A stretch of 64,000 bases of DNA from Cohnella abietis (GTDB taxonomy: Bacteria > Bacillota > Bacilli > Paenibacillales > Paenibacillaceae): the NCBI RefSeq assembly GCF_004295585.1, contig NZ_AP019400.1:4376001-4440000 (forward strand). The letters run 5' to 3'. A program made the position numbers and the translations under genes. The number at the start of each line of letters is the position of its first letter. The stretch's first letter is position 1. This document shows positions 7,812-16,933 of this stretch, one piece after another. The notes beneath the pieces were generated by a model, which saw only the letters and a program-made list of their open reading frames with translations, searched no databases and was not told the DNA's origin.

Positions 7812-9704
7812 TTACTTGCCGGAAACCATGCTCTTACTTTTCTCTCTCACATATTTAGTAAGAGATACTGTCATTTCATAGGCAAGGAAAGGGGTCATCA
7901 AATATATTCCGTTAAAATGCTTCATGGCAACATCGAGCAGCTCTTCCGCGATCTTAACGCCTTCCGCGCGTCCCGCTGGACCCTCTAGCCCACTCATTCG
8001 CTCACGTACCGAATCTGAGAGCTGGATACCCGGAACCTCATTATGAAGGTACTCTGCATTACGACCACTAGCGAGTGGGAAAATCCCAATGAAAATCGGA
8101 ATGCTAAGGTGCTTTGTTGACTCCGCAATACGTTCAATAAGATCAGGATCATATACGGGCTGGGTCATAATGTAGTCCGCTCCAGCGGATATTTTCCGTT
8201 CCAATCGCTGTACGGCTTTATCCAAATGCTTAACATTCGGATTAAAGGCAGCACCAACAATGAAATTAGCCTTTTGTTTAAGAGGTCTACCGGAAAAGGC
8301 AATACCCTCGTTTAATTGTTTAATCATTCGAATGATTTCAAAAGAAGTTAAATCGTATACCGAGCTAGAGCCTGGCAAATCTCCGAATTTGGCTGGATCG
8401 CCAGTTACCGCAAGCACGTGATCTATGCCAAGTGCATCAAAGCCCATCATATGAGACTGCGTACCGATCAAATTGCGATCTCTGCAGGCTATGTGCGCAA
8501 GCGGCTTAATGCCTACTCGTTCCTTCAAGAGTGCGGCTAGCGCCATATTGCTCATCCTTGTGACAGCAAGTGAATTATCCGCCAACGTTAACGCATCCGC
8601 CTCTGCATCCTTCAAGGCTTGTGCGCCTGCCATGAACTTAGTAATATCCAAATCTCGTGGCGGATCCAATTCTACTATTACTGTATGCCTTTCGCGTACA
8701 AGGTCTACAATACTAGGCTCAGCATTGTGCGGCGGTTCAGTGCTAGCAGCATTATGAGATGGATCCTCCTTCACCTCAATCACTTCTACTTGCTCCACTG
8801 TCGGCGCATCAGAAGGAGTACTTACGTGTACAAGCGGCGAGTAGCTTTGGAGCGCTTTGGCCATTGCTGAAATATGTTCAGGTGTCGTACCACAGCAGCC
8901 TCCAATTAACCGCGCTCCCGCATCAGCGAACTTAATAGCAGAGGATGCGAAATATTCAGGCGACGCTGAATAAATAACTTTACCATCGACATAATCCGGT
9001 ATTCCGGCATTAGGAAATACACTTAAAGGTACGCCTAGATCCCCAGGAATCGTCTCAATTGCACGTAGAATGCCGTTAGGACCGCTGCGGCAATTAAAGC
9101 CGATAACGTCTGCTCCCTCACCCTTCAATCTTCGGAAAGCTTCTGGTAAAGGAATTCCGTCATGAGTTCTCGCTGCATCCTCAACTGCAAATTGGCAGAT
9201 GACGCTTATATCACTTTTCTTACGAATAATAGATAACGCCAAAGATAGCTCTTCAAGATCAAAAAAGGTCTCGAGCAGTAGGCCGTCCACTCCAGTTGCA
9301 AGAAGAACACCAATTTGTTCCTCGAAGTCCCTTTTAACGACGGCTGTTCTCACATTTTTACCGGCGCCGCCACGTACAGCTCCAATAGATCCAATGACAT
9401 ATGCGTCATGTCCGACGGCTTTACGGGCGATCGCAACGCCTGCAGCGTTAATTTCTTCGGTTTTCTTCTCTAATCCATATTTGGACAGCTTATTATGTTG
9501 TGCGGAATAAGTATTAGTCTCAATAACTTCTGCCCCCGCGGCTGCATATCGGCGATGAACATCGGCGATGACGTCGGGCTTAAGCAGATTAAACTCCTCG
9601 AACGACACTCCAACGGGCAATCCAAGCTGATATAAGTAAGTAGCCATCGCACCGTCGCCAACAATGGGCCTTTGGGCTAATGCCGTACGTAAGTCCGGTT
9701 TCAT
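7812..9704 (-). CDS. Bifunctional homocysteine S-methyltransferase / methylenetetrahydrofolate reductase
   Basis: Two enzymes of methionine synthesis in one 630-residue chain, as in YitJ. The N-terminal zinc methyltransferase domain (about 1-285) has the three zinc cysteines: Cys204 in GFNCRSG and Cys269/Cys270 in GGCCGTTPEH. A proline/serine-rich linker (about 290-330) follows, then an FAD-type MTHFR domain (about 335-625) with VELDPPRDLDITKF, AVTGDPAKFGD and DYIMTQPVYD. No cobalamin domain is present, so methyl transfer would be B12-independent or use another donor. GGGGAAG precedes the ATG. Only about 70 bp separates the start from the upstream terminator, too little for the S-box riboswitch found before B. 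subtilis yitJ. Confidence 0.92.
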   Translation of the reverse strand: MKPDLRTALAQRPIVGDGAMATYLYQLGLPVGVSFEEFNLLKPDVIADVHRRYAAAGAEVIETNTYSAQHNKLSKYGLEKKTEEINAAGVAIARKAVGHDAYVIGSIGAVRGGAGKNVRTAVVKRDFEEQIGVLLATGVDGLLLETFFDLEELSLALSIIRKKSDISVICQFAVEDAARTHDGIPLPEAFRRLKGEGADVIGFNCRSGPNGILRAIETIPGDLGVPLSVFPNAGIPDYVDGKVIYSASPEYFASSAIKFADAGARLIGGCCGTTPEHISAMAKALQSYSPLVHVSTPSDAPTVEQVEVIEVKEDPSHNAASTEPPHNAEPSIVDLVRERHTVIVELDPPRDLDITKFMAGAQALKDAEADALTLADNSLAVTRMSNMALAALLKERVGIKPLAHIACRDRNLIGTQSHMMGFDALGIDHVLAVTGDPAKFGDLPGSSSVYDLTSFEIIRMIKQLNEGIAFSGRPLKQKANFIVGAAFNPNVKHLDKAVQRLERKISAGADYIMTQPVYDPDLIERIAESTKHLSIPIFIGIFPLASGRNAEYLHNEVPGIQLSDSVRERMSGLEGPAGRAEGVKIAEELLDVAMKHFNGIYLMTPFLAYEMTVSLTKYVREKSKSMVSGK

Positions 9705-9773
9705 GAAGCTTCCCCATCCATTCTATCTATAAAGTAATCTAAATGTAGCACAAATTCGTCTCCGGTAAAATGG

Positions 9774-9800
9774 AAAAACCCGACCATATTCGATCGGGTT
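9774..9800 (-). terminator. Terminator after the MFS exporter gene
   Basis: On the minus strand AACCCGA-TCGAATATGG-TCGGGTTTTT forms a 7-bp stem with a T run. It separates the exporter from the yitJ-type gene. Confidence 0.85.
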
Positions 9801-9819
9801 GTAAGGAATTACGTTATTT

Positions 9820-11052
9820 TCAGGAGGAAGAGGCTTCTGGCTTTACATCAACCCGTCCTAATTCGTGCCCAGCTACTCTGGATTTATTGCGTAGTAAACC
9901 GAATGACATCGCAGTCAAGGTGGCGGCAATCGCTATTCCGATCGCTCCAATCCAGCTAATCGCTGACAATGACACACTTTCCACGATAATGCCGCCAATG
10001 CCAGCTCCCGCTGCCATGGCCAATTGGAGCACGGAAGAATTTAAGCTCAGCATAATGCCAGACGCTTCAGGCGACAAGGTCATTAAATAATATTGCTGCG
10101 TCGGTCCAGAAGACCAGGCTGAGAACGCCCATAGCATAAGCAAAGGAAATACGAGAACAGCTGATTGAGAAAAAGCTGTGAGAAGGAATAGCACTCCACA
10201 ATGAAGTAGCAGCCCACCGATCAAGGTTCGCGGTATTCCCCACTTATCAGTTCCGTACCCTCCAAGCTTTGAACCAATAAGGCTCGCCACACCGAAAGCG
10301 AATAACCCGATGCTTACGGCCCGTTCGCTCATATGGGTAATCGTAAGCAAATAAGGAGAGATATAGGTATAGACGATGGAGTAGCCGAATATCCAGAAGA
10401 AGGTGACTGATAGGGCGAGGGCAATCCGCGGATTTCTAAGCAGCTTGAACTGCTCACGAACGGGCACCGGCGCCTCCCCTTCTGATTTGGGAATTGTACG
10501 TAGGATAATAAGCATTCCTAGCAAGCCAAGTACCCCAATTCCTACAAAAATCAACTTCCAATCATATGCGGATGCAATAACCCGCCCTAGCGGGACCCCG
10601 ATGATTAATGAAGTACTGAAGCCCATTACTAGTGTTGCAATGGCGGCTCCCTGCTTCCCTGGCTGTGCAAGCTTAGCTGCGACCGTCAAAGCAACAACAA
10701 CGAATACCCCTGTGCTAAGTGCCAATATTATTCTTGACCCCATGAGGGAAATATACCCAGTGGCCGTCACAGCTACAATATTCCCTACAAAAAATACAGA
10801 AAGTGCTGCTAACATTAGCTTCCTTCGCTCCACACGTGCCGTAACGGCCATGAGAATCGGAGTGCCGAATGCATAGGCGAGTGAGAACACCGTAATGAGC
10901 TGCCCTGCTGCGGCAAGTGATACCCCCATATCCTCTGCAACCATGTCCAATATACCTGCGATAATGTTTTCTGACGTTCCAACGAGAAAGCTGACGATAG
11001 CCAGCACATAAATTTTCCACGAATTTGACAACCTTATTCTAGCTCCCTTCAC
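9820..11052 (-). CDS. MFS efflux transporter, DHA1 type
   Basis: A predicted 12-helix proton-coupled exporter of the inner membrane, about 410 residues. TM1 is IYVLAIVSFLVGTSENIIAG. The loop 2-3 motif is degenerate (ARVERRKLM), and helix 5 carries the drug-antiporter-type GVPLGRVIA. It resembles AraJ/YdhP/PbuE-like carriers; the substrate is unknown. The listed start is GTG with a weak ribosome site; a TTG seven codons in, behind AAGGGAG, is an alternative. The promoter TTGTTA-17-TATATT has a palindrome directly over the -10, and its half-site recurs before the arsR-type gene upstream. Regulation by that protein is therefore likely (inference). Confidence 0.85.
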   Translation of the reverse strand: MKGARIRLSNSWKIYVLAIVSFLVGTSENIIAGILDMVAEDMGVSLAAAGQLITVFSLAYAFGTPILMAVTARVERRKLMLAALSVFFVGNIVAVTATGYISLMGSRIILALSTGVFVVVALTVAAKLAQPGKQGAAIATLVMGFSTSLIIGVPLGRVIASAYDWKLIFVGIGVLGLLGMLIILRTIPKSEGEAPVPVREQFKLLRNPRIALALSVTFFWIFGYSIVYTYISPYLLTITHMSERAVSIGLFAFGVASLIGSKLGGYGTDKWGIPRTLIGGLLLHCGVLFLLTAFSQSAVLVFPLLMLWAFSAWSSGPTQQYYLMTLSPEASGIMLSLNSSVLQLAMAAGAGIGGIIVESVSLSAISWIGAIGIAIAATLTAMSFGLLRNKSRVAGHELGRVDVKPEASSS

Positions 11053-11072
11053 ATACTTACATTCACTAATTT

Positions 11073-11121
11073 TATATTTCTAAAAATATAGAAATATAAC
11101 CCAAAAAAATTACACTAACAA
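11073..11121 (-). promoter_or_regulatory. Exporter promoter with overlapping operator palindrome
   Basis: On the minus strand TTGTTA (11116-11121), a 17-bp spacer and TATATT (11093-11098) form a sigma-A promoter. A perfect inverted repeat TATATTTCTA-6-TAGAAATATA (11073-11098) covers the -10. The same half-site occurs at 11517-11526 upstream of the ArsR-family gene. Confidence 0.65.
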
Positions 11122-11216
11122 GCATAAACGGCTGACGCCTTCCTTTCACGACGTTCAACGTTTATGTCGAGCGATCAGATGAGTATAAGGACATTGAAGT
11201 CTATACTTCCTGATCG
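11120..11216. repeat. Dispersed two-hairpin element B, copy 2
   Basis: The best-preserved copy. It starts AAGCATAAACGGCTGACGCC, continues through GACGTTCAACGTTTATGTCG, then a second hairpin pairing CGATCAG (11172-11178) with CTGATCG (11210-11216) around GAGTATA...TATACTTC. Its right end includes the last codons and stop of the ArsR-family gene. Its left end touches the -35 of the exporter promoter. Confidence 0.65.
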
Positions 11217-11491
11217 TACAAATAAGGCGCATATTTCTCCGCAGTCTTACGGTTCACACTATAATAAATATACGTGCCATCCTTACGTAGGGTAAGCAAT
11301 CCGCATTCCGTAAGCTGCTTCAGATGGTGCGATAATGTTGAGCCAGCTACGGATTCCAGCTTGCTACTTATACTGGAGCAGCATAGATTTTGTTCCTCTG
11401 TCAGCAGCAAAGCAATCTTTAGCCTTGTCGGCTCCCCAAGTGCTTTGTACACCTTAACTGCTTGCTGGATATCTGCTTTATCCTCAACCAT
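11201..11491 (-). CDS. ArsR/SmtB-family transcriptional regulator
   Basis: A 96-residue winged-helix repressor. After MVEDKADIQQAVKVYKALGE come PTRLKIALLL, the recognition region SSISSKLESVAGSTLSHHLK and the beta-wing LLTLRKDGTYIYYSV, all typical of ArsR/SmtB. An adjacent Cys pair (NLCCSS) lies where metal or thiol-sensing cysteines occur in ArsR (ELCVCDL), so a metal or redox ligand is possible. The ATG at 11491 follows GAGGTGA by six bases; the frame runs further upstream but through the dapF terminator, so the short form is right. A half-operator just upstream suggests autoregulation; the probable target is the exporter gene. Confidence 0.87.
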   Translation of the reverse strand: MVEDKADIQQAVKVYKALGEPTRLKIALLLTEEQNLCCSSISSKLESVAGSTLSHHLKQLTECGLLTLRKDGTYIYYSVNRKTAEKYAPYLYDQEV

Positions 11492-11516
11492 CTTCTTCAC
11501 CTCGGCATACGCATTG

Positions 11517-11540
11517 TATATTTCTATATCTATCGAATTA
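11517..11540 (-). promoter_or_regulatory. Probable operator of the ArsR-family gene
   Basis: TATATTTCTA (11517-11526), followed by an imperfect second arm TATCGAATTA, matches the perfect palindrome at the exporter promoter. On the minus strand it sits at or next to a candidate -10 (GATATA, 17 bases after TTGTGC), 26 bases or more upstream of the start codon. Confidence 0.5.
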
Positions 11541-11593
11541 AAGACTAGCACAATTCCTTCGAGATGTAAACTGAACATTAATCCAATTTGCAA

Positions 11594-11650
11594 AGAAAAG
11601 AAAAGCCGCCTCAGCAGATGAATATCCACCTGCTAAAGACAGCCTCTTCT
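11594..11650 (-). terminator. Terminator of dapF
   Basis: The minus-strand stem AGCAGGTG-GATATT-CATCTGCT has weaker outer pairing (GAGGCTG with CGGCTTTTC) and is followed by CTTTTCTTTTCTTT. It begins 13 bases after the dapF stop. Confidence 0.7.
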
Positions 11651-11662
11651 AACATTCTCAAC

Positions 11663-12493
11663 TTATACTGTTCCTGTGAATGCGAAAGCAGCAGGACCTG
11701 TCATGTAAATGCGGTTATTTGCTTCGTTCCAGTCAATTAACAGATCGCCACCGGCTAGGGAGATCGTCGCTTTGCGGTCGGTCAATCCGTTCAAGACAGA
11801 GGAAACTAAAGTTGCGCAAGCGCCTGTGCCACAAGCGAGCGTCGGTCCCGCACCACGTTCCCATACCCGCATATCCACTTGGTTTCGGGAATTAACTTTA
11901 GCGAACTCCACATTGATTTTACGCGGGAAAAGGGGATGCTTCTCCAGCTTAGGACCCCAAGTCGCCAAATCAAAGTTGGCTGCATCGTCTACATAAATGA
12001 CACAGTGAGGATTACCCATAGAAACAGCTGTAAAAGCGAACTCACGATCATCTACTGTAATGGAATGGCCGATCACAGGATTGGCATCTATCGTTGTAGG
12101 AACATCCAATCCATTCAGAATCGGTTGTCCCATATCAACAGTAACGAGCGTAGCTACACCATTTTCCGTCGTCAATCGTACAGGTTGAACACCCGCACCT
12201 AGCGTTTCAATGGTAAGCTCCGTTTGACTTGTTAACCCGTTATCAAATACATATTTAGCTACACAGCGAATCGCGTTTCCACACTGCTCTGCTTCTGAGC
12301 CATCAGAGTTGATAATTCTCATCCGAAAATCGGCATTGTCCGATGGCAGAATATATACTAAACCGTCAGCTCCAATGCCGAAAAATCGATTGCATAATCG
12401 AATAGCCAAGTCCGCAACGTTATTAGGAAGCTCATGTTCTCCCGCTACGATAATAAAGTCATTGCCCAAGCCATGCATTTTAGTAAATTCCAT
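11663..12493 (-). CDS. dapF: Diaminopimelate epimerase
   Basis: Interconverts LL- and meso-diaminopimelate for lysine and peptidoglycan synthesis; PLP-independent with two catalytic cysteines. The 276-residue product begins MEFTKMHGLGNDFI and carries both motifs: EQCGNAIRC (Cys71) and ACGTGACA (Cys221). Residues GNPHC (160-164) and WERGAGPTLA precede the second cysteine. It lies 118 bp downstream of purT, with its own terminator downstream. Its placement here rather than with lysine genes is not unusual in Firmicutes. Confidence 0.97.
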   Translation of the reverse strand: MEFTKMHGLGNDFIIVAGEHELPNNVADLAIRLCNRFFGIGADGLVYILPSDNADFRMRIINSDGSEAEQCGNAIRCVAKYVFDNGLTSQTELTIETLGAGVQPVRLTTENGVATLVTVDMGQPILNGLDVPTTIDANPVIGHSITVDDREFAFTAVSMGNPHCVIYVDDAANFDLATWGPKLEKHPLFPRKINVEFAKVNSRNQVDMRVWERGAGPTLACGTGACATLVSSVLNGLTDRKATISLAGGDLLIDWNEANNRIYMTGPAAFAFTGTV

Positions 12494-12611
12494 TGTCCTC
12501 TGCCCCCCGCTAAAATCCGTTAATCCATTTTCTTAATCATAACGGTCATTCAGCGGGATGAGCATACAACAATCCTCTGTTTATTTGCACTTTTCCGACT
12601 ATGGGTTGGGT

Positions 12612-13772
12612 TTATTTTTGTAAAACACTAAGGTGATCCAATGCTTTTTTTGCTCGTTCGCGAGCTTGCTCTACAGTTCCTGCAGTAGATAAGGCCACTG
12701 CTATACGCCGCCCTATCTTGGTAACTGGCTTACCAAACACACGAATTTGCGTCTGCGGGACAGACAAAGCTTCTCCAATGCCCTCTATTCGATAATCGCT
12801 TAACTCCGTTTCCGCTTTCAATGGCCTGCTAGCACCCGGAGAAACAATTTGTATTTCTGGAATAGGGTAGCCTAGAATCGCCCTTACATGTAAAGCAAAT
12901 TCCGAAATATTCTGACTAGCTAATGTTACCAGACCTGTATCGTGAGGCCTTGGAGATACTTCGCTGAAATATACTTTATCCTTGGATAGGAATAGCTCTA
13001 CTCCAAAAATGCCCAATCCACCCAATGCATCCGTAATTACGCCAGCTATTCTTTTCGATTCCACCAGCTGCTCCTCTGTCATTTCGTGTGGCTGCCAAGA
13101 CTCGATATAGTCCCCGTCCTTCTGAATATGACCGATAGGAGGGCAGTAAGACGTTCCATTCTCAGAACGGACAGTAAGGAGTGTAATTTCCGATTCAAAT
13201 GAAATAAAAGCTTCCACGATAACTCTCGTTTGCTGTACTCTGCCACCTTCCATCGCGATTGACCAGCAGCGGTCCAAATCGTCCTCAGAGCGACAAACAC
13301 TTTGTCCTTTGCCAGATGAGCTCATAAGAGGCTTTACAACACATGGAAAGCCCAGTTCTCGTGCCGCTTGTCCGAATTGCTCATAAGTATCAGCAAATCG
13401 ATAGCCTGCCGTTGGCAGTCCAAGTGTCTCGGATGCTAGACGCCTTATACCTTCACGATCCATTGTAAGCTGTGCCGCCCTTGCAGTAGGAATGACTTTA
13501 TAGCCCTCTTCCTCAAGCTTGACGAGCTCCGCCGTGGCAATGGCTTCGATCTCTGGAACAATTAAATCTGGCTTCTCCCTCTCTATGACTCCTCGAAGAG
13601 CTTCACGATCCAGCATGTCGATAACGTAGCTGCGATGAGCAACCTGCATCGCTGGCGCATGATCATAGCGGTCTACTGCTATTGTCTCAATTCCTAGTCG
13701 CTGCGCCTCAATAATAACTTCTTTACCCAATTCTCCTGATCCGAGCAATAGCAGTTTTTTACCTATGTACAT
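12612..13772 (-). CDS. purT: Formate-dependent phosphoribosylglycinamide formyltransferase (GAR transformylase 2)
   Basis: An ATP-grasp enzyme that formylates GAR with formate and ATP, bypassing folate-dependent PurN in purine synthesis. The 386 residues start YIGKKLLLLGSGELGKEVII, then show the family's VAHRSYVIDMLD, VPEIEAIAT and MDREGIRRLASETLGLPTA. The ATP-grasp core has VKPLMSSSGKGQS, and GVELFLSKDKVYFSEVSPRPHDTG follows. AAGTTGGAGGAATT lies at good distance before the ATG. It is monocistronic or leads into dapF; no terminator was found between them. Confidence 0.95.
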   Translation of the reverse strand: MYIGKKLLLLGSGELGKEVIIEAQRLGIETIAVDRYDHAPAMQVAHRSYVIDMLDREALRGVIEREKPDLIVPEIEAIATAELVKLEEEGYKVIPTARAAQLTMDREGIRRLASETLGLPTAGYRFADTYEQFGQAARELGFPCVVKPLMSSSGKGQSVCRSEDDLDRCWSIAMEGGRVQQTRVIVEAFISFESEITLLTVRSENGTSYCPPIGHIQKDGDYIESWQPHEMTEEQLVESKRIAGVITDALGGLGIFGVELFLSKDKVYFSEVSPRPHDTGLVTLASQNISEFALHVRAILGYPIPEIQIVSPGASRPLKAETELSDYRIEGIGEALSVPQTQIRVFGKPVTKIGRRIAVALSTAGTVEQARERAKKALDHLSVLQK

Positions 13773-13854
13773 GAGCCAATTCCTCCAAGTTGTATTTAAT
13801 ATCGTCCATTATACACCAAGTAAGCACAAACGGCTTTCGCTGTCTTTTGGTCAA

Positions 13855-13900
13855 AATAAAAACTACCCCGCCGAGATAAGCTCCGGCACAGGGTAGTATT
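13855..13900 (-). terminator. Terminator of the Ca2+ ATPase gene
   Basis: The minus-strand stem ACTACCC...GGGTAGT has an inner GCCG/CGGC pairing and is followed by TTTTATTTT. It lies just after the ATPase stop. Confidence 0.8.
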
Positions 13901-13936
13901 TCTTAGCAACGTTTAATGATCATTAACAAGCTCATA

Positions 13937-16759
13937 TTATCTAGCTACATTAGGTGGGGCAGAGCTTCTGCCATAAGTGATTTTGCGATTTCTCTTTTTC
14001 TTCGCTGTGCCAAACACGCTTCCGATTCCCATTGCAAAGGTTGGGATACCAGCGGCTACAATGACAAGTGCCCAATCACGTAAATTTAACGGAACGGTTT
14101 TGAATACGGGCTGCAACGGCTCCACATATAACACCAAGAGCATGAGCACAAGAGACGATAAAACCGCCACGACTAGAAATTTATTTTCAAACATATTGCG
14201 ATGGAAAATTGAGCGCGAGCTGCGGCAATCAAATACGTGAATGAGCTGTGCCATAACTAATGTCGCGAAAGCAACGGTTTGAGCATGAATAAGCTGCTGT
14301 GAATGTCCCGCTCCTTCATTGAGTGCTAGAACGAATGCGGCTAATGTGCAGATACCTATGAGAATGCCACGGCTAATTATCTTCCATCCAAGGCGGCGAG
14401 CGAAAATATTTTCTTTAGCAGAACGCGGCTTATGCTGCATCAGATCGCTCTCTGCTTGATCCACACCAAGTGCCATAGCAGGCAATCCATCGGTAACCAG
14501 GTTCACCCACAAGATTTGAATAGGCACTAGCGGCAACGGAAACCCTGCCATCATCGCCATAAACATGGTCATAATTTCTCCGACATTGGAAGCGAGCAAA
14601 TAACGAATAAATTTACGGATATTCTCATAGATGCCGCGCCCTTCTTCTACAGCCGCAACAATACTGGAGAAATTATCATCTGCAAGCACGAGTGCGGATG
14701 CTTCCTTTGTTACGTCCGTTCCAGAAATGCCCATTGCAATTCCGATATCTGCAGCTTTTACAGCAGGGGCATCGTTAACCCCGTCACCCGTCATCGCCAC
14801 TACATGCCCACGTCGCTGTAAGGCTTGGACGATTCTAAGCTTATGCTCTGGTGATACACGAGCATATACCTGTATATCATCCGCAATCGCTTCAAGCTCG
14901 TTATCGTCCATATTGGACAATTCCCCACCGGTAACTACCCTACCCCCGCGCACCATAATACCTAATTTCTTAGCGATCGCCTCAGCAGTGGTACCATGAT
15001 CACCGGTAATCATAACCGTCTTAATGCCCGCCTGACGACATTTTGCAATTGCTTCTTTGACTTCACGTCGTGGCGGATCCATCATCCCTGTCAAACCTAC
15101 GAATATGAGTCCATTTTCCGCTTGCTCATTACTATCACACTCGTCAAAAGATTTAACCTCTCTGAAAGCCAATCCCAGCACACGCAGGGAATCCTTCGCC
15201 ATAGCTTCATTCGCTGAAAGGACCTTTTGCTTCAATGTTGCTGTAAAAGGAACGACCTGATCCCCCCATAGTACATATGAGCATTGCCCTACAAGTAAGT
15301 CAGGTGCTCCTTTGGTGCATATGAGCTTCCCGCCCTGATGGGATACGAGAACAGACATCCGTTTGCGCTCAGAGTCAAAAGGGAATTCCTTAACTCTCGT
15401 ATATAGGCTTTGTAGCGAGGTTTTATGCAGCCCCGTTTTCGCGGCGAGTACGAGCAATGCCCCTTCTGTTGGATCTCCTTTGATTTTCCATTCTTTGGCT
15501 TGCCCTAATGTTTGTTCCCCTTTGCCAGCCTTACGCTTTTTGGGATCCTCAATTTTCTCTTGCTCAGACAAATCCGAGTTATTGCACAATGCAGCGATTT
15601 GGGTAAGCCGTCTTAGTGAGGAATCGCCTTTGGCATCGATTCCTTTCCCGCCTTCCCGAAGGCTGCCTACTGGCTCGTACCCTTCTCCTGATACTTCAAT
15701 CGCCCTACCTCCAAGCCATACTTGGGTGACCGTCATTTTATTTTGCGTTAGCGTGCCTGTTTTGTCTGAGCAAATAACAGATGCACAACCAAGCGTCTCA
15801 ACGGATGGCAGCTTACGAACAATTGCCCTTCGTTTAATCATACGCTGCACGCCAAGCGCAAGAGCAATCGTTACGATGGCAGGAAGGCCTTCAGGAATAG
15901 CAGCAACAGCTAAGCTAACTCCTGCTAAGAACATTTCATACATAGGTTGTCCGTGCAGAATACCTGCAAGAACGACAACTACCGTCAGTATGATGGAAAC
16001 AATAATCAATATTTTACCCAACTGCTCTAGCCGATGCTGCAGCGGTGTATCCGCCTCTTCCGTCTGTTGGATTAGGTTTGCTATTTTACCCATCTCAGTA
16101 TTCATTCCTGTGACGGTAACAACCCCCCTTGCCGTTCCGCGTGTAACCATCGTGCCCAAATAGCCACAATTTTTACGATCCCCGAGAGGTAACTCATCTG
16201 CAGCTATTCGCGCAGCTTCTTTAACTACCGGAACTGATTCTCCTGTTAGTGCTGCCTCGTCGATTGAGCATTGATTACACTCCGTAAACCTGAGATCCGC
16301 AGGCACGCGATCTCCACTCTCCAGTAATACAACATCCCCCGCTACAAGCTCTCGAGCAGGTATATCGTGATACTCTCCTCCACGAATAACTTTAGCATAA
16401 GGTGCAGATAGCTCTTTAAGCGCACGCAATGATCGTTCAGCCCTAAATTCTTGATAAAAGCCAAGCACACCATTAATAATGATGATAGCAACAATCGTTA
16501 GAGCATCCAGCATTTCACCAAGCAAACCAGAAATAACAGTTGCCCCTAACAGCACCAGCACCATAAAATCCTTGAATTGATTAAGCAATAGCTTAAGCGG
16601 GGATTCCCCCTTCTTCTCTTCAAGCTCATTAGGGCCTAACTGCTGCAAACGATTCGCCGCTTCATCAAGTGTTAGACCTGTTGTTAAATTTGAATCCAAT
16701 ACCTCTAATAGCTGATCCTCGCTAAGCTGATGCCAAGCCTTTCCTTCCACCCCGGTCAT
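13937..16759 (-). CDS. Calcium-translocating P-type ATPase (PMCA/SERCA-like)
   Basis: A P2A-type ATPase that pumps Ca2+ across the membrane; 940 residues. It has an N-terminal cation ATPase domain, TGES (172-175, dephosphorylation), PEGLP in M4 (289-293, ion site), DKTGTLT with phosphorylated Asp332, KGAPDLL for nucleotide binding, MTGDGVNDAPA in the hinge, and six C-terminal helices. The basic C-terminus KKKRNRK is cytosolic. It is the positional equivalent of B. subtilis yloB, divergent from rqcH (yloA equivalent) as a conserved neighbour. Ca2+ specificity is inferred from family motifs. Confidence 0.93.
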   Translation of the reverse strand: MTGVEGKAWHQLSEDQLLEVLDSNLTTGLTLDEAANRLQQLGPNELEEKKGESPLKLLLNQFKDFMVLVLLGATVISGLLGEMLDALTIVAIIIINGVLGFYQEFRAERSLRALKELSAPYAKVIRGGEYHDIPARELVAGDVVLLESGDRVPADLRFTECNQCSIDEAALTGESVPVVKEAARIAADELPLGDRKNCGYLGTMVTRGTARGVVTVTGMNTEMGKIANLIQQTEEADTPLQHRLEQLGKILIIVSIILTVVVVLAGILHGQPMYEMFLAGVSLAVAAIPEGLPAIVTIALALGVQRMIKRRAIVRKLPSVETLGCASVICSDKTGTLTQNKMTVTQVWLGGRAIEVSGEGYEPVGSLREGGKGIDAKGDSSLRRLTQIAALCNNSDLSEQEKIEDPKKRKAGKGEQTLGQAKEWKIKGDPTEGALLVLAAKTGLHKTSLQSLYTRVKEFPFDSERKRMSVLVSHQGGKLICTKGAPDLLVGQCSYVLWGDQVVPFTATLKQKVLSANEAMAKDSLRVLGLAFREVKSFDECDSNEQAENGLIFVGLTGMMDPPRREVKEAIAKCRQAGIKTVMITGDHGTTAEAIAKKLGIMVRGGRVVTGGELSNMDDNELEAIADDIQVYARVSPEHKLRIVQALQRRGHVVAMTGDGVNDAPAVKAADIGIAMGISGTDVTKEASALVLADDNFSSIVAAVEEGRGIYENIRKFIRYLLASNVGEIMTMFMAMMAGFPLPLVPIQILWVNLVTDGLPAMALGVDQAESDLMQHKPRSAKENIFARRLGWKIISRGILIGICTLAAFVLALNEGAGHSQQLIHAQTVAFATLVMAQLIHVFDCRSSRSIFHRNMFENKFLVVAVLSSLVLMLLVLYVEPLQPVFKTVPLNLRDWALVIVAAGIPTFAMGIGSVFGTAKKKRNRKITYGRSSAPPNVAR

Positions 16760-16892
16760 CCCCTTCCGTCTTATCCGCGCTTTGACCTATATGTATTCAG
16801 ACAAGCTGCGAAATATCCCCTCGGTTATAAGGAGCTCTACCCGAAGACTTTCCCTTTATCAGGATGTATGGCATCATAAGAGGACAGAAAAT

Positions 16893-16915
16893 ATCGCAAT
16901 CTAGGCGATTGCGAT
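16893..16915 (+). other. Perfect hairpin in the rqcH leader
   Basis: ATCGCAATC-TAGGC-GATTGCGAT gives a perfect 9-bp stem just 5 bases before the rqcH Shine-Dalgarno AGGAG (16921-16925). There is no T run, so it is not a normal terminator; an operator or a translational control element is possible. Confidence 0.5.
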
Positions 16916-16933
16916 TTAACAGGAGCAGCTATC

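Noticed and set aside
9705..9773. S-box riboswitch before the yitJ-type gene
   Set aside because: Only about 70 bp lies between the upstream terminator and the start, too short for an S-box with its own terminator, and no motif is seen.
11201..11629. Longer ArsR-family frame (142 codons)
   Set aside because: The extension runs through the dapF terminator hairpin; GAGGTGA before the ATG at 11491 gives the true start.
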